DNA from: Metaphire vulgaris
Lineage: Eukaryota; Annelida; Clitellata; Crassiclitellata; Megascolecidae
NCBI GenBank assembly: GCA_018105865.1
Contig: CM030841.1
Location: 15,780,182 to 15,844,181, forward strand
DNA: 64,000 bases
Reading direction: 5' to 3'
A program made the position numbers and the translations under genes. Positions 23,997 to 38,100 of this stretch are shown in pieces; position 1 is the first letter of the stretch, and each line of letters starts with the position of its first letter. The notes beneath the pieces are model-generated. The model saw only the letters and a list, made by a program, of their open reading frames with translations. It searched no databases and was not told where the DNA came from.

Positions 23997-26900
23997 TCAT
24001 TCCTTTGGCCCTTCAGCCTCTGGGGCCGGTTCCTCCGAAGTGGAATCTTCTCCGGTAATACTACCACGTACGTAGGTTCCACGAGTGGTTCTTGTCGTCC
24101 TGACAAATCAAGACAAATTGAACACCGTGTTAAATGGTCAAGTTACTCATGTGTCAAATTGTTACTCATGTGTCAAATTGTTACTCATGTGTCAAATTAT
24201 GAAAACACTCTGATTCCGGAGAACAGAAATTCATCACCGAAAACTATTACCTATAATAATTAAAATATGGCCGATAAGAATAGCAGGCCACAATGAAATT
24301 AAGCATAAAAGGACAAATTCTTCAGCAACTGTGTTAGTTATTTCCCTATGAGTTTTAACATTGGAAGCAAATCTCTAAAACTGCAAACCTGTTGTAAATG
24401 GAATAACAATAAGAAGTAAATCTTCTGTAATCAGCAAGCTTAACAGTAAAGCCTACCACTGGTTAAACAATACATTTAAAAGAAATTGGTCATAAAAGTT
24501 CAGTTATAAAACTGGTAATTTGAAATAGTTTGTGCCGGTGTCATTAGCAAATTAGCCGAGCTCTACTGGCAAAACCATTGAATATAATTATATCATTACC
24601 TGTACTTTTCGCTGGCCGCATTTCCCAAACGAATCTTGGTTCTCAAAGTGTCCGCCTCTCTTTTCGCCGCATCGGCACTTTCCGTCTGTTCGTCTAAGTC
24701 TCGCAAGACCTTGCGCTTCTGGGCGTTTGCGCGGGCCACCTCCTCCTCCGCCTCCTCCAGTTGACGCTTCAACTGTTTCACTCTTGCACTGCCTTTGTCA
24801 ACCTAAGTGGAGTTGACGAAAACATTCAACAGTTTCTCAGGCTAAATTCTCACACTGAAAATTAATTTTAAAATATTGCCATAAGATGAAACTAGCAAGT
24901 TACTAACTACATAGACAGTTTTACATTTAGTCTATTTATTATCAACATCTAATAGGATGGGTTTCACTAGCTAATCTACTTATACTAGTTTTGACAGTGA
25001 CAGGAATAAAATATTAAATGAAAGAGCATGTCCTGATATAATACTAAACAGTGAATGATGCTCATCAGTGATACGTAGCTCGTGAATATATAAATAGTAT
25101 TCAATTCTTTACATAGATTTCTCAGATTTCAAAATATCATTCAGGTATCTCTCCCAGGGTGTTTAATCCGGCACTGGTTTCACTAGCTAATCGATATAAT
25201 CTTGGAACCAGCGGGAATTAACACCACTAAATTATTCTATAGGATTAGCATGCACCAGCCCTCACAAAACAGCAAGATTAAAAATTGTTTTGCCCACCTG
25301 ATCCTTGAATTGGTCAGCATTTCTGCGCTCATCGTCAATTTGCAGCAGAAGCTCTTTGATTCGTTTGTCAAGTTTACGATTCGCCCTGCCCTGGTTCTGC
25401 CGCTCTCGTATTTCTATGTCAAGCTGCTCTTCCAGGTTGGCTATCTTGGTTTCCAGTGCCAGCATGGCGGCCTTCGAGCGAACCTTCATCTCCGTTTCCA
25501 GTTCGGTCAGCTTCGAGCGGAGATCCTTGTTCTGCCGGTCGAGCTGCGACTTTTCGTTCTCGAGCTTCTGCGAGCCCGAACGCTCGGCGTTGAGATCCAC
25601 CTGCAGCTGCTCGTTCTGGAGAACGCTCTTCTTGTACCGGTCATTCGCCAACTCCGAGTTGTTTGACTCTTCGTCCAGCTCCTCTTCCAGTTGAGAGATG
25701 CGAGCCTCGAGACGGCGCTTTTCCTCCAACCAGGCAGTCTTGTAGGCGCCTCCGCTCTTCATCTCCTCGACCAGCTCGTCCTTCTCGGCCTGGATCGCCT
25801 TTCTCGCCCGCTCGACGCCGCGAGATCCTCCTGGAGCTGCATGACCTCGGCCTCGAGCGACTTGCACCTGCGGTCCTTCTCCTTGTTTGCGTTTATCGCC
25901 TCGTCTCTGGCGGCCAACGCAGCCTCCAGCTCGTGCTGCAGGTCCTTCAGCTGGGCGTTGAGCTTCCTTGCCTGCTTCACGGCGTCCTCTTTCAGCTTGT
26001 TCGCCATGTCGACCTGCGCCTGCATCGCAGCGAAGTCGCCCTCTATCTTCTTCCTCGCGGCCACCGCGGCCGAGCGCTGCTTCCGCTCCTCGTCCAGCTC
26101 CAGTTCCATGTCGCGCAGCTGGCGGATGAGCGAGCGTTTTCCCTCTTCTCCCTGCTCCTCTCTCGAAAGCAAGTCCCGCTCCATCTGCGTCCTCAGCGCC
26201 TGCATGTTCACCTCAAGTCTCAGCCTGGCGTCCTCTGACGCCTGCAGTTCGTCTTCTAGCTCCTCGATCTGCTGGCGCTGCGTTTCGAACTGCGCCTCGA
26301 GCGAGCGCTTCGCCTTCTCCAGCTCGTGAACGCTCTTGCCGACGTCGTCCTTGGACGACATGAGGTCGTCGAGTTCACGCTGGTTCTGCAGTCGGATGCG
26401 GTCCGACTCCTTGAGGCGGTCCTGAAATTCGTCCAGCTGGCGAGTCAGGCTCAGGATTCTTGTCTCTTTTCGCGGCTTTCGCGTTCGATCCCGTCCTTTT
26501 CGGCCTGGAGTCTCTCCGAAACCGCCTTCTCTTCGGCGAGGCTCTGGTCGAACTTCCTCTGCTTCTTGTCGATGGCGGCGAACTTGCTTCTCTCGTTTTC
26601 CAGGGCGACGATGGCGTCGTCCACTTCCGACTGGAGCTTCTTCTTCGATTTATTCAGTTTGTCGTTCTCGTCCATCAAGGCCTTTATCCTCTCGTGCAGG
26701 GACTCGGTGTCGCGAACCAGCTTCCTCTTGGTCTCCTCGAAGGCTTCGCTCAGGCCTGCGCCCTCTTCTGCCTTCTTCTTATGCTCGGCCAGCTGCCCAG
26801 TAAGCAACAGAATCTTGGCTTCGAGGGCCTTCCGGGCCTCTTCCTCTTCCTCGGCGCGCTCGATTGCGTTATTCGCCTGCTCTTCGATCTGCCTCAGACG

Positions 26901-29900
26901 CGTCTGCGCGGCCAACTTCTGGCGCGTCTCGTCGCGCAGGTTCTCCTGGACCTCGGCCAAACTGTGGTCTAGGGCGTTCTTTGCCTTCTCGAGCGCAGTG
27001 GCCTTGGAGTCGGCCTTTTCCAGCTGTTGAAGTATCGAGTCCAACTCCGTCTGCAGCTTGGTGGTCCTGTCGGCGGCATCCCCTTTGCCTCGTTCCAGTT
27101 CGGTGAGGCGCAAAGACAGCTCCGCAAGCTGCTGCTCCGCCTGCTTCCGCTTGCGCTCGGTGTCCTGGCGGGCCGCGCTCAGCTGTTTGTTTTCCGTGGC
27201 GAGTTCGGCGTTCTCGCTCTCCAGCGTCTGTTTCGTCTTGTCAAACTGCGCCCTCGCCTTTTTCGCCTGGTCGAGCTGCTCATTCAGCTGCTCGATCTGC
27301 TGGCCGAACCTCTGCCTCATCTCCTGGACCTGTGTCTCGTAGTTTTTTGCTTCCGATTCGATCGCCTTCTTCAGCTGGATCACTTCCTGTTCCCGCTTGT
27401 TTCGCACGTCCTGGACGGCGGCGGTGGTGTCCAGCGAGTCTTCGAGCTCGCTCTTCAGCGCCTCGAGCTCCTCTCCGAGATCCCTCTTCTGCTTCTCCGC
27501 CTTGCTTCTCGCCTCCTTCTCGGCCTCGAGGTCCTCCTGCATCTCTTGGACCTGCAGTTCCAGTTCTCGGATCTGCTTGCTCGAAGAAGTCTTTGCGGTG
27601 ACCTCCTCCTCCACCTTATTCAAAGCACGCTGGAGGTCTTCTTCCCTTTTGTTGATCTGCGCCTGGAGATCTTCCATGTGAACGCTTTTCTCGCCCACCT
27701 GGTCGCGCAGGTCGGCCAGTTCGGTCTCGAGTCGGCGCCGGATCTTCTCGAGTTCCTGTCGCATCTCCTGCTCCTTCTTCAGCCGCTCCTCGAGCTCGGC
27801 GATGATGGCCTCGTACTTGCTCTTGATCTTCGCCAGCTGCTTGCTTCGTTCCTCCTCACTTCCCAGCTGAGACACCATCTCATTCAGACGGTCTTCGAGG
27901 CTCTTCTTCTCCTTGGTAAGCTTGTTGTTCGTGTCGTCGAGATGGGACATCGTCTCCTCGAGCTTCTTGATCTTGGCCTCGGACGTTACCTTCTCCAGCT
28001 GGAGCTTCTGTCTTGCCTGCTCCTCTTGTTCCAGCTGCTCTTCCAGATCCGCAACGGTCCCCTGCAGCTTCTTCTTCTCGTTCAGCGTGTTCTGAACGCG
28101 GTCTTCTTCGTCTTCGACGCGTCTTTCCAGTTCCTGAAGGATGTCCTCCAGCTCCTGTTTACGAGCTGCCAGCCGGGCACGGGACTCCTCCGCCTCGGCG
28201 GCCAGTTCCGCCTCGGCCTGGAGCTGCTCGGCGAGCGCGTTCTTCTCCTCCAGTATCTGTTGCTGTTTCCTCGCCATGTCGTCGTGCTCGACGCGAAGCT
28301 TTTCGAAACGGTCGCTGACTTGTTTAAGTTCCTGCTCTTTCACTTTCAAATTCTCTTCGTTGTTTGTGACCTGTAGCAGAGGTTTCACCTAAACAACAAC
28401 AACAACAGCAGCAACATATTGTGCCATTGATAAACCACTGCAAAACCAAGATCAAATACACATACAACTGATAAAATTCATCAAATTTGTAAACTGCACT
28501 AAAAAAACAACAAAGATTGGTTTGGGGGATACAATTTTGGAGGACAAATCCCCAGAACCCACCTAAACATGTAAATAAAACAACTGTCAAAAGAAATTCA
28601 GTACAACGAAAGAGATGCGATACAGGCCTTTACCTCAAGCGCTTTCATAATAACAGCAAACCCCTTGCACTGACTTCATAAAATCAATATTGAACTGATA
28701 CTGACTAACATTTTGCAATGTAATAATTATAAGACCATAGAAAATGGATCCACGATTAACAATAACATCATAGAATTTTCCCTAAAAATATAAAATATAA
28801 TAAAACACAGACGATTGGATTCAAGTACTCGACTAACCTTAGTAAACAGTCTCCACCAAGCCCAGTTGCGAAGCTTAAGATACGATGCGCAATTACGCTG
28901 GATAATTCTAATGGCATTCAGATGGTTGCCTCGCCTCTGCAGATGTCTACAATTTCACAAATGCGCAGCACATTGCATTTACAGCAAACCAGATTATTAT
29001 TATCATCGCACAACTCTAAGTAACATTCACCGAAGAAAACGGTGTCTCGTCGTGAAACATTACAGACGCCGAGTTCTTGTCCGTGTCGTCTCACCTTCGA
29101 GCAAGGTATCCACGCGCGTAAGCCTGAAACAGGATCATGACATCCGTCAGTTTGAGGTCGCGTTCTTCCTCCAGATGGGCGAGAACACCGGCGCGAAAGA
29201 AGATCTTGCTCTGACCGATGCGATAAAGGTTCTGGTCCAATTCCAGCGCCTGAATCTACAAACCAGAAAATTGAAGAAAAATAACAAGACAAACAATATT
29301 CAAGAAGTAGTAAATAGTAATAGTAAAACCTAAATCAACTCACTTGGCTAAAATATTTCAGTATCCAAATATAAAACAGCTTCAAGTTCTTTTTTCCAGA
29401 TTAACCAAAACTCACCATTTTCTCGCAAGCCTTCTTTCCATCCATAAACCCTTTGGGAATCACGTTTGGAGTCAACAGTTCGTATCTTTGTTTGAATTCC
29501 TGGAACAGGATCCTGTTAGGAAAACCCTGACGACAGATCCGAATTCCCTCGAGGACACCGTTGCAACGAAGTTGGTCAAGAACAAGAAGAGAATCGATTT
29601 TACCAGCCTGGTAAACAAAAATAATCACCGTTTGAAAACTCACAATAAAATTATATAAAAAAACTTACACTTTTCAAAAAGAACAAATTACCTTTTATCT
29701 CACAATTCTCAAATAACTCTGCAATTATATTTCATATCCGCAATTACTCAAAAACAAAAACTCTGCTAAAACTTGATAATATATAGAGATTTCTTCAGTG
29801 GTCATTCATTCACACAAATCATTGCACTCAAGTGTAAATCACAAAATCGTAACAATCGATTAGTGTGCATTTCTTTACTCGATAAATGTAATTGCAAATA

Positions 29901-31197
29901 TGTGATTTAATGTAAATTTGAGTAACAATAAATTTACCAGATAGTGGCAGATACTGACCCTCTTCAAATCATAAGTTGTAAAGCTTCAAATACAAATATT
30001 CTTGCTAGAAAACATAACTCTAAATTTCCTCATCACAGCCCAATAATCATTACTTCCCGATCATTTTTTTGTCACCCGTACCTTCTTATCGTGGTTTGGA
30101 ATGATACATCGGACGAAATTTGGGCTTGTGTTGTTCAATGTCTGCATCAGCTTGTGCAGTTGCTCTTTGTACAGTTGTCCAACCGTACGGAACATTCCCT
30201 TCCTTGTCTTGGCGATACCGAAAGTTGCACCGGGTCCGCTGTCGCCTCCGACCTGAGCAGACATGCCAACAATCTCGGCTGAAAAGACAAACACAACACA
30301 ATATACCACAACAGACAGTCAACTTAAATGTCTTTAGTTTAAACAAAGTTTAAAACCTGTCTGTTGACTTACACATATACCCAAAAAAGTATAATCAAAA
30401 AGAGAAGTGCACAACAACAACAACAACCACAACACCAACAACCACAACCACAACAACAACCACAACAACAACAGTACTATTGACAAAAACCTTAGCATAT
30501 TGCTGGAGATGCTCTACACAAATTCACTATTTATAGTACCGCTGATCAGTGGCGTAGCCAGGATTTCCGGAAGGGGGTTTGGTTTTGGTTCTGAGTCACC
30601 TCTTACCCTCACCGTTACATTCTACAGCCAAGTAGCCAAGGGGGGTCTTGATCCCCAAGCTCGTGCCCCAAAATAAAAAATGCGTAGAAACCCATTTAAA
30701 AATTTGTGTTTTCGGCAGCCAATGGGAGTTTAACCCCCAAACACCTCCCCTTGGCTACGCCACTGCCGCTGATCTGACGACATTAAGAAACACGATAAAA
30801 GCAGCAAAAGCATGTGACAACAGGCAACTGACCGTCTTTCCAGATCGTTCGAATGAATTCGCTCGACGAATCCTGAAGCAGAGTGACGATGTTCTCGTTC
30901 AGCGGGTCCATGTTCTTGAGCAGCCACTGCGATGCATTGTAGTCCACTTTTCCCGCGTAATGGATCAGGCTGAAGCTGGCCTTGTCCTTCAGAAGGTCGG
31001 GCTTCTGAAATTTCGGATGCGAGGTGTGCTGCGAGACGAGTTTGTCCACGAGGGTCTTGTCCGTGGCCTTCGGAAACCAGCATTCTTCGTCCACCAAGGC
31101 CAGGATACCGGTCGGCTAAGGACAAGACAGTTAACAAGTCGAGAGATTTGATACACTAACAAAATTTCTCAAAACACTATTCTCAATATATATACAA

Positions 31198-31251
<54 letters not shown>

Positions 31252-32386
31252 TACCCAAAGACTCGTTGACTTAACAATTACCATCAATATCCAACTACAT
31301 CAACAGTTCTATTCTTGATAATCATGTCCCAAAATACTCGGAATTTTTGAGCTATTAAATCAGAAAATGTGGCCTCAAGGTACCATGATATCACACTCAA
31401 AAGCTAAATTTCAACAACTGCTAACCCTCGTGAGGATCACATTGGTTTGTCCAGTTTATCGTTTCACGATCAGCATTAGCACAACTCTATCTCCATGCAA
31501 ATATTTTGAAAAATTTCCAAACAAGGCACACACTATCTTTCGGTTGCAATTTTCACGCAACAACAAATGATTTAACTGCACAAATAAGCAAAGTGAAAAC
31601 GCAAAAAGAAGACTGGTAAAGCACGACAAAACATTTCACCTTTTCAATGAGGTCAATGGTTGGTTGAAGGTCAAGTCCAAAGTCGATGAACGTCCAATCG
31701 ATTCCCTCGCGCTTGTATTCCTCCTGTTCGAGTATGAACATCGTGTGATTGAACAACTGCTGAAGCTTCTCATTCGTGTAATTAATACACAATTGCTCGA
31801 ACGAATTTGTCTGCAACAACAGGAAACAACGAATGTTAGCAAAAGTCTAACAATGCACGTTATACAGAACTACAGTGTACGTACACTATACAGCAATTTG
31901 TGTAAAACAAAAAAAACGTACAAATAAAATTGACTGGATTTCTTGCTATCTAAAATTCCAAGCTTCCAATCCCAGTCCATATTAATATCCTCCACTCCCA
32001 AGGGTCTCATCTAATTCAACCATACCTCAACTCCACGACCACACCAAATGCCCCCTAGTCTTCAAAACCCGTGATAGATGTCAACCTATCCTTCAAAAAT
32101 TAATATAGATATACAAAATATACAGTAAATAATTTTAGAAAAGACACATGCCTGGAAAATCTCGAAACCAGCAATGTCGAGAATTCCGATGAACGAAGCA
32201 CCCTGGCGTTTAGTACGATCGAGGGATTTGTTGATGCGCTGCACCAACCATTTGAACATGCGCTCGTATATCGTCTTGCTTATGGCCTCCACGGCATACT
32301 CGACCTAAACCGCATGAAAAAGACACTGCATCGAGTGCATACATCTCCAATCAGGCCTAACACCTAAACATACATACGTCTTAACA

Positions 32387-32417
<31 letters not shown>

Positions 32418-35081
32418 GCCAACAGTCCAGAACAATGTCGTATGAGAGGCATAAGAGCCATGATGTCACGTATCGTATAAAGCATGGCACACGCATCCGA
32501 TGATTGACCTTTCCTGCTTGACATCGCTCTAAATCGGATTGGATACGAACTGCCAGCCATAGGCATTATGACAGAGGTTCCACAACAGTTTATTCATTCA
32601 TTGTTTGAGCAAAACAGAGTTTTGGATATTTGAAAGTGCAATTTCTGCTACTTTTGGATCTCAGTTATGAAGTTCGATCATCAAAAGCAAGCCATTTGTC
32701 AGTTTGTGATCCACGTTGACAAATTAACTCATTATGGAAATAAGATGAATGTGTAGAAGTGCAGTACTCATTATGATTATGGAAATAAGATGAATGTCTA
32801 GAATTGCAGTACTCATTATGGAAATAACATGAATGTCTAGAAGTGCAGTACGGTAATCCACTTAAATGTATTACTAATCATACTTAACTTCAACATCAGA
32901 CAAAATGGAAAAATTTCCGTAGACTTATTCTTGTCCCACCTACCGATAAATCCTTTCACAGAAGTCCATTTCATGTTTAAGCTCCAAAATGCGCAAATAG
33001 TTTAGAGGACTTACAATGGCCTATAAAATTAAGATGCCTCATATTCAAATCCTCGGCTTCTTACTGACTGTGTACGAACAATTGGATCAATTACTTATAC
33101 ATGACCATTCAAACAGTACGCATGCAGTGCAGTTAGAAAGAAGCAGTAATTCGGTTGAAACCTGTTCTTTGGTCTGTGCTTTTGTGACAAACTCCTTTCC
33201 AACTTTGATTCTGGGCTTGAGGAACGCTTTGGTCATCTCAGTCACGGGCAATCCCAGAAGATGGCAGGCCTTTTGAGCAACTAAGCAAAACAGCGAACAG
33301 ATTTTTCAACAGCTATCTAAAATCGTACATAAGTCTAAAAGCCTACATATAATATGAATGTCATCCAACAATACTCAATAGCATTCAAACATATGTAATG
33401 TAATAATGTAATGTAGCATTTGCATAGTGCCTCTTATATTTCTACTCAGAGGCGCTCCTGGCATTGGAGTCACATGATAAAGTAGTGGGACATACAGTAG
33501 AACTCAAATACTGCATAACTTGCAGTCCATCGGGCCGTCGATTAATTCTGTTGAGTAATATAAAAGGTGCTATAAAACTGCATAGTTTTTCTTATATCTG
33601 TGACATTTATGTCTCCTCAAAAATCACAGCAACTTAATAATGGAAAACAAGTAAAGGATAAAAGAGTAGCGAAAAGAGGGTTTGTCACCGGTGTTGTCTG
33701 GAAGCGTTGCCTGGTCGTTGCTCCGTTCTTGTTTGAACTGCATGTTGCCCAGCAACAAAACAGCCGAAGTGGTCTTGTGAATTGCTAGAATCAACCAAGA
33801 AAATCATGCATGTTACAACTAATATCCTAGAAACTACAGTAAACCCCCCAAAACATAAAACTCCGGGGACCAGAAAAATTTCAGTGCTTACAGAAAGTCT
33901 GCGTCAACCAGGTCTGAAGAGATTAATAAAAAATGCATTAACTGAGAGTTCATGTTATCTGAATCCCATTAATAGGGTTGTATTGCAATGCACTCTTAAC
34001 TTTAACTCAAAAATGTAGCACTATTTATACATTTTATATAACAAAGCTGCAGTGGCACCACTCTCACAAACAAACACGCTATTATCATGAATAAAATCGA
34101 CTTTTACTCCTCCAAAATGTTTTCCCCTATTTTTTAAATCAAATAAACCCCCGAGTACAATATATTAAACAAAATGGCAGAGATTATCTTTTCATCTTTT
34201 CATCATCATCAAGTTCTCTGTCCTGGGACAGGTTCAGGGCTCCATTGTTTCCATTCCTCTCTGCATCTTGCCTCTTCTTTTTGTCTTTGTTCAATAAATA
34301 TTCAGCACAGCTGAAATATCACATAACAGCGTAACAAGAAACAAAATGAAAGCATCAACTTGCATGCTTGTTCGTCCTTTGAAAATCCCATGATATCCAT
34401 GGCTTCGATAAGTTGTGCATACAACTCTTTGTCGTCCATCCCAGGAACCGGAACATTGCCGTACGTAAGATATTTGTAGTTCTTTATGTCCTCCAAAAGA
34501 TATTCCTCTGCAAATTACAAATATTTCATCATTACTGTCCTGCAATTTGTAGTACCGGTCTATTTGTAGATGCTATTTCAGTAAAGGGTCGTAATAACCT
34601 ACTTTGCATGTCAACAAAGGGTAACCAAAGTGTAATGCCTGTAATGGTTATCTGTCCCAATATGCATTGAAGGTCCATTTTGTTATCTTTTTGTTATTGT
34701 GTTCAAATTTCAATTAGTTCCAATACTCTGTATTCCAAAGAGTGCAATTCATTGTTCTGTGAATAGAAATAGTGATCATTGTTCAGATTCCAACAATGGC
34801 TACTGTGCCAAATGCTCAGAGGGGATCAAATGTCAATATTTACTGTGCACAGCATGTTACATGCAGTCAGTGCCTAGGGGGAGTGTGGAGTAGTGGTAAA
34901 GGTCGCTCAAATCTGACCCCCCTCCCCCCCGGCCACTGAGTGGTGACCACAGACAACAAGATATCCATCCTTTCTTTACTGTCTGTGAGGAAGGCAATGG
35001 AAAACCACATAACTTATTTCATCCTTGGGTGACATTTTAAAAAACCAATTGGACCTGCCATAAGCAGAGACATCACTGCTG

Positions 35082-35147
<66 letters not shown>

Positions 35148-38100
35148 CCACCACCACGGTGTCTGATACCAAAAAACACAAACCAGTCTGAAAAGTAAAC
35201 AAAGTTGTTGAGGAAATAAATAATTAACCACCAAGAGACAAACTTATCACTAACTGATTGCTGGAGCTCCCGAACAGTTGACCATCTGATAGAAGAAGTG
35301 AAAACATCTTTCGTCCACTGCCTGACGGACCGCTCTTGACTTTTCCAACAGATCTTAAACAGCATCTTAAGGAACGTACATGTGAATGCGAGCAAAATAT
35401 ATTCCTTGATTAATAAAAATAGTTATTGAACTTTCGTTGATTCTACTGGCAAAATTAATTTTGCTAGAAATGATTTATAAAAAAGGAATGAAAATTATAT
35501 TTAATTTCAAGATATATATGCAATACTATGATGACTTTAAAAGCAGGTCTGTAATTAATAAGAGCCAAATAAAGAATGCAATGAGAATTTCACATCAATT
35601 CCTAATCTGCAAAAATGTTCAACATGCATTTCTTTGGGAGGGAGGGGGATTTCTGAATTTTCTTTGGGGGAAATTTCTGAATAGCGTTAGAAATAATACT
35701 TGAGTTTGCCCTGTAACTGTGGCTGTTCAAAATTTGGTATTAGTGTTTCAATTTAGACGATTTTCTTTGCATTAATTTTCTTTCAAATTTTAACATTTAG
35801 TGCTACAGCACACTTCTTAGCTCAGCACAGGCTCTTCAAATTTATAGCACTGCACCAACTAGCCCCCATCCATTGTTCTGGTCTAGCAAAGAAAAAAATT
35901 CTATATTATCAAAAAATTGTGTGGATGTGCACATGCTTTGCTTAATGAATTTTGACTATTGTTTTTCTATGCGTTATTCCATGTCCCGTGAAATTATCCA
36001 AACTTGCATGCCAAGTGTAGTTTCTATGACAAAAATTACACCTGCAATGTTTTTATAAGGATTAAAGTGACTTGCAGTATACAATTAAACCATGTTCATC
36101 AGTATTATGTACTGAGCGTAGAAAAGGATACATGTTTCAATGTTTGCACCAGATATGTAACCAGATGTGTCGAAATTTATGCGAATGAATTTGCCCTGAA
36201 ATTAAACCGAAATATATTCGTCAAAACTAAAAATCCAACAGTTTTGAAACTGGCTTTGGCAATATCACTACCGCGCACACAGCACATTGTAACTTAACAC
36301 GAAAATTCAATACTGTACAGCTGTACATTCTTCGATCATCATCATCATCGCATTGCTCCAGGTTCCTGGAATCAGTAGATAGGATCACAAATCTGTCTTT
36401 AAGGGGATTTTAACCAGTTCGACGGACATTAACCAAACAGAGAAAGCAATGGTTGAAAGGCAGATAAGGACTTTAGCATAGAGAAGAATACATCATGTCC
36501 CATAGAACTTTCAGTTACATAAAACAGCCAGTGTATCCCCAATTAAGATTGACTGCTGATTAGGAAGGCCACTGTTTATAAAACAAAAGAAGTTTATTTG
36601 CTGGTTTTCAACATGGATACATTAATTCATTAAATCCTGACTGATTTATAGAGTGTCTGGTTCAGATACAAGTTAAAACCTGAGAACTAATGCAAATTCA
36701 GAATATGCCAATATGCTATATCAAAAGAATACAAATGACAGAAGAACAGCAAATTGAAACTAGATGTTGAACAAAGTGTAGGAATCTAGAAAATTCTACA
36801 AAAATGAAACGTCAACAGATGAATGATCCCAGGAAATTATTAAACCCCTTAACTGGGTATTTAACTGTAACTCAATGTAAAACATAACTAGAATGGCAAA
36901 GTCGAGGCAAAGTTGTTCTGGTTTTCCATTTACGCTAAGCATATAGGGCAGTTTCAGGGATATTTTTACACCACCCTAACAACCCCACCCAAAACACAAT
37001 TCTAGGAAATAACCACACCTCAAGATTTTCCCGACACCCCCCCCAATTCACAATCCTAGAAATAACCCTGGGTGGCTTTCCCTCAAACATAAAAATCTAA
37101 TCACTAGATTTTAAGTCTCTAACTTCCAAGCAAAAATTCTTCCTTGAAAATCACAAAACGTTTAGAACATTCTATTACCTACACGACAATTTAATTTCTC
37201 AGCAATAAAAAAAACTGGAAACTTACAAAACGCGACGAATTGTCGTTTTTTACGGTTTTTGCGTTTCCAAACGCTTCCAGGATAGGGTTTGCCTGGAGAA
37301 GCTGCTGCTCCAACTCTCCCTGAACAGAAAAAACTCCATAATTATCCAGAAAAAACTCAGAATTCTAAAGAACAAAAAGTCCACACTAGATTAGGCAACA
37401 ACAATGGCATATTTATGAGTAATAGGCAAGGTCAGTGAGAAGTACTAACACTTGGCCATAATAAAAGGAGCAACGGTCAACAATCAATTCAAACTACAAT
37501 CAGACAATCTATTCAGATCAGGTGTGAGAGGCCACAGCAGGAAAACTAGCTTCAATAGGTTTGGTAGTATCAGATATACCGGTCAGTGGCACAGCCAAGA
37601 GGGAGTTTGGGTGTTAAAACCCCCTTGGCTGCCGAAAATAAAATATTTTAATGAGTTTCCATGCATTTTTAATTATTTGACACAACTTTGGGGTTCAAAA
37701 CTTGGCTTAGACTGGGTTTAAGTAAGACCCCCCTAACTCATTTTTTTGCCTGTCAGGATTTTTGCAAAGTTGGCCGCGATAAAAACCAAACACCAAACTG
37801 TAAAGGTTTGATACTGGTAGAACCTTTTTGAAATCAACTTGTTGCAAACAACAGTGAATAGCAAAAACTGTGAAAACTAAAGACTGGATGAATGAAATCT
37901 AAAATGAAATCTAAAATATGGATTCCTGGAATGCCTGCATGGCCTAAGACCAGCAACTGTAGTCATATTAAAGCGGTCTCACTTGAGACAGATGCTGATG
38001 TGACAAAACCAGATCAAGTAGGCCAGTATTTCATGTAGCAAACAGCATACCTTGGTGCTGAGGCATTCCGGTGACCAGACTTAGCAGCAAACTTAAGAGG

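Noticed and set aside
25663..26329. Other long open frames on the plus strand over the myosin rod
   Set aside because: The same antisense shadow effect; they start and stop within the rod exon.
27027..28376. A 449-codon open frame on the plus strand, Leu-rich
   Set aside because: It lies exactly antisense to the myosin coiled-coil exon. Glu, Lys and Gln-rich heptads with GC-rich third positions read as Leu/Phe-rich on the other strand; there is no independent similarity.
35081..35150. Poly-Asp/poly-Met/poly-Ile frames
   Set aside because: Frames of the (ATC)n tail of a SINE-like copy.
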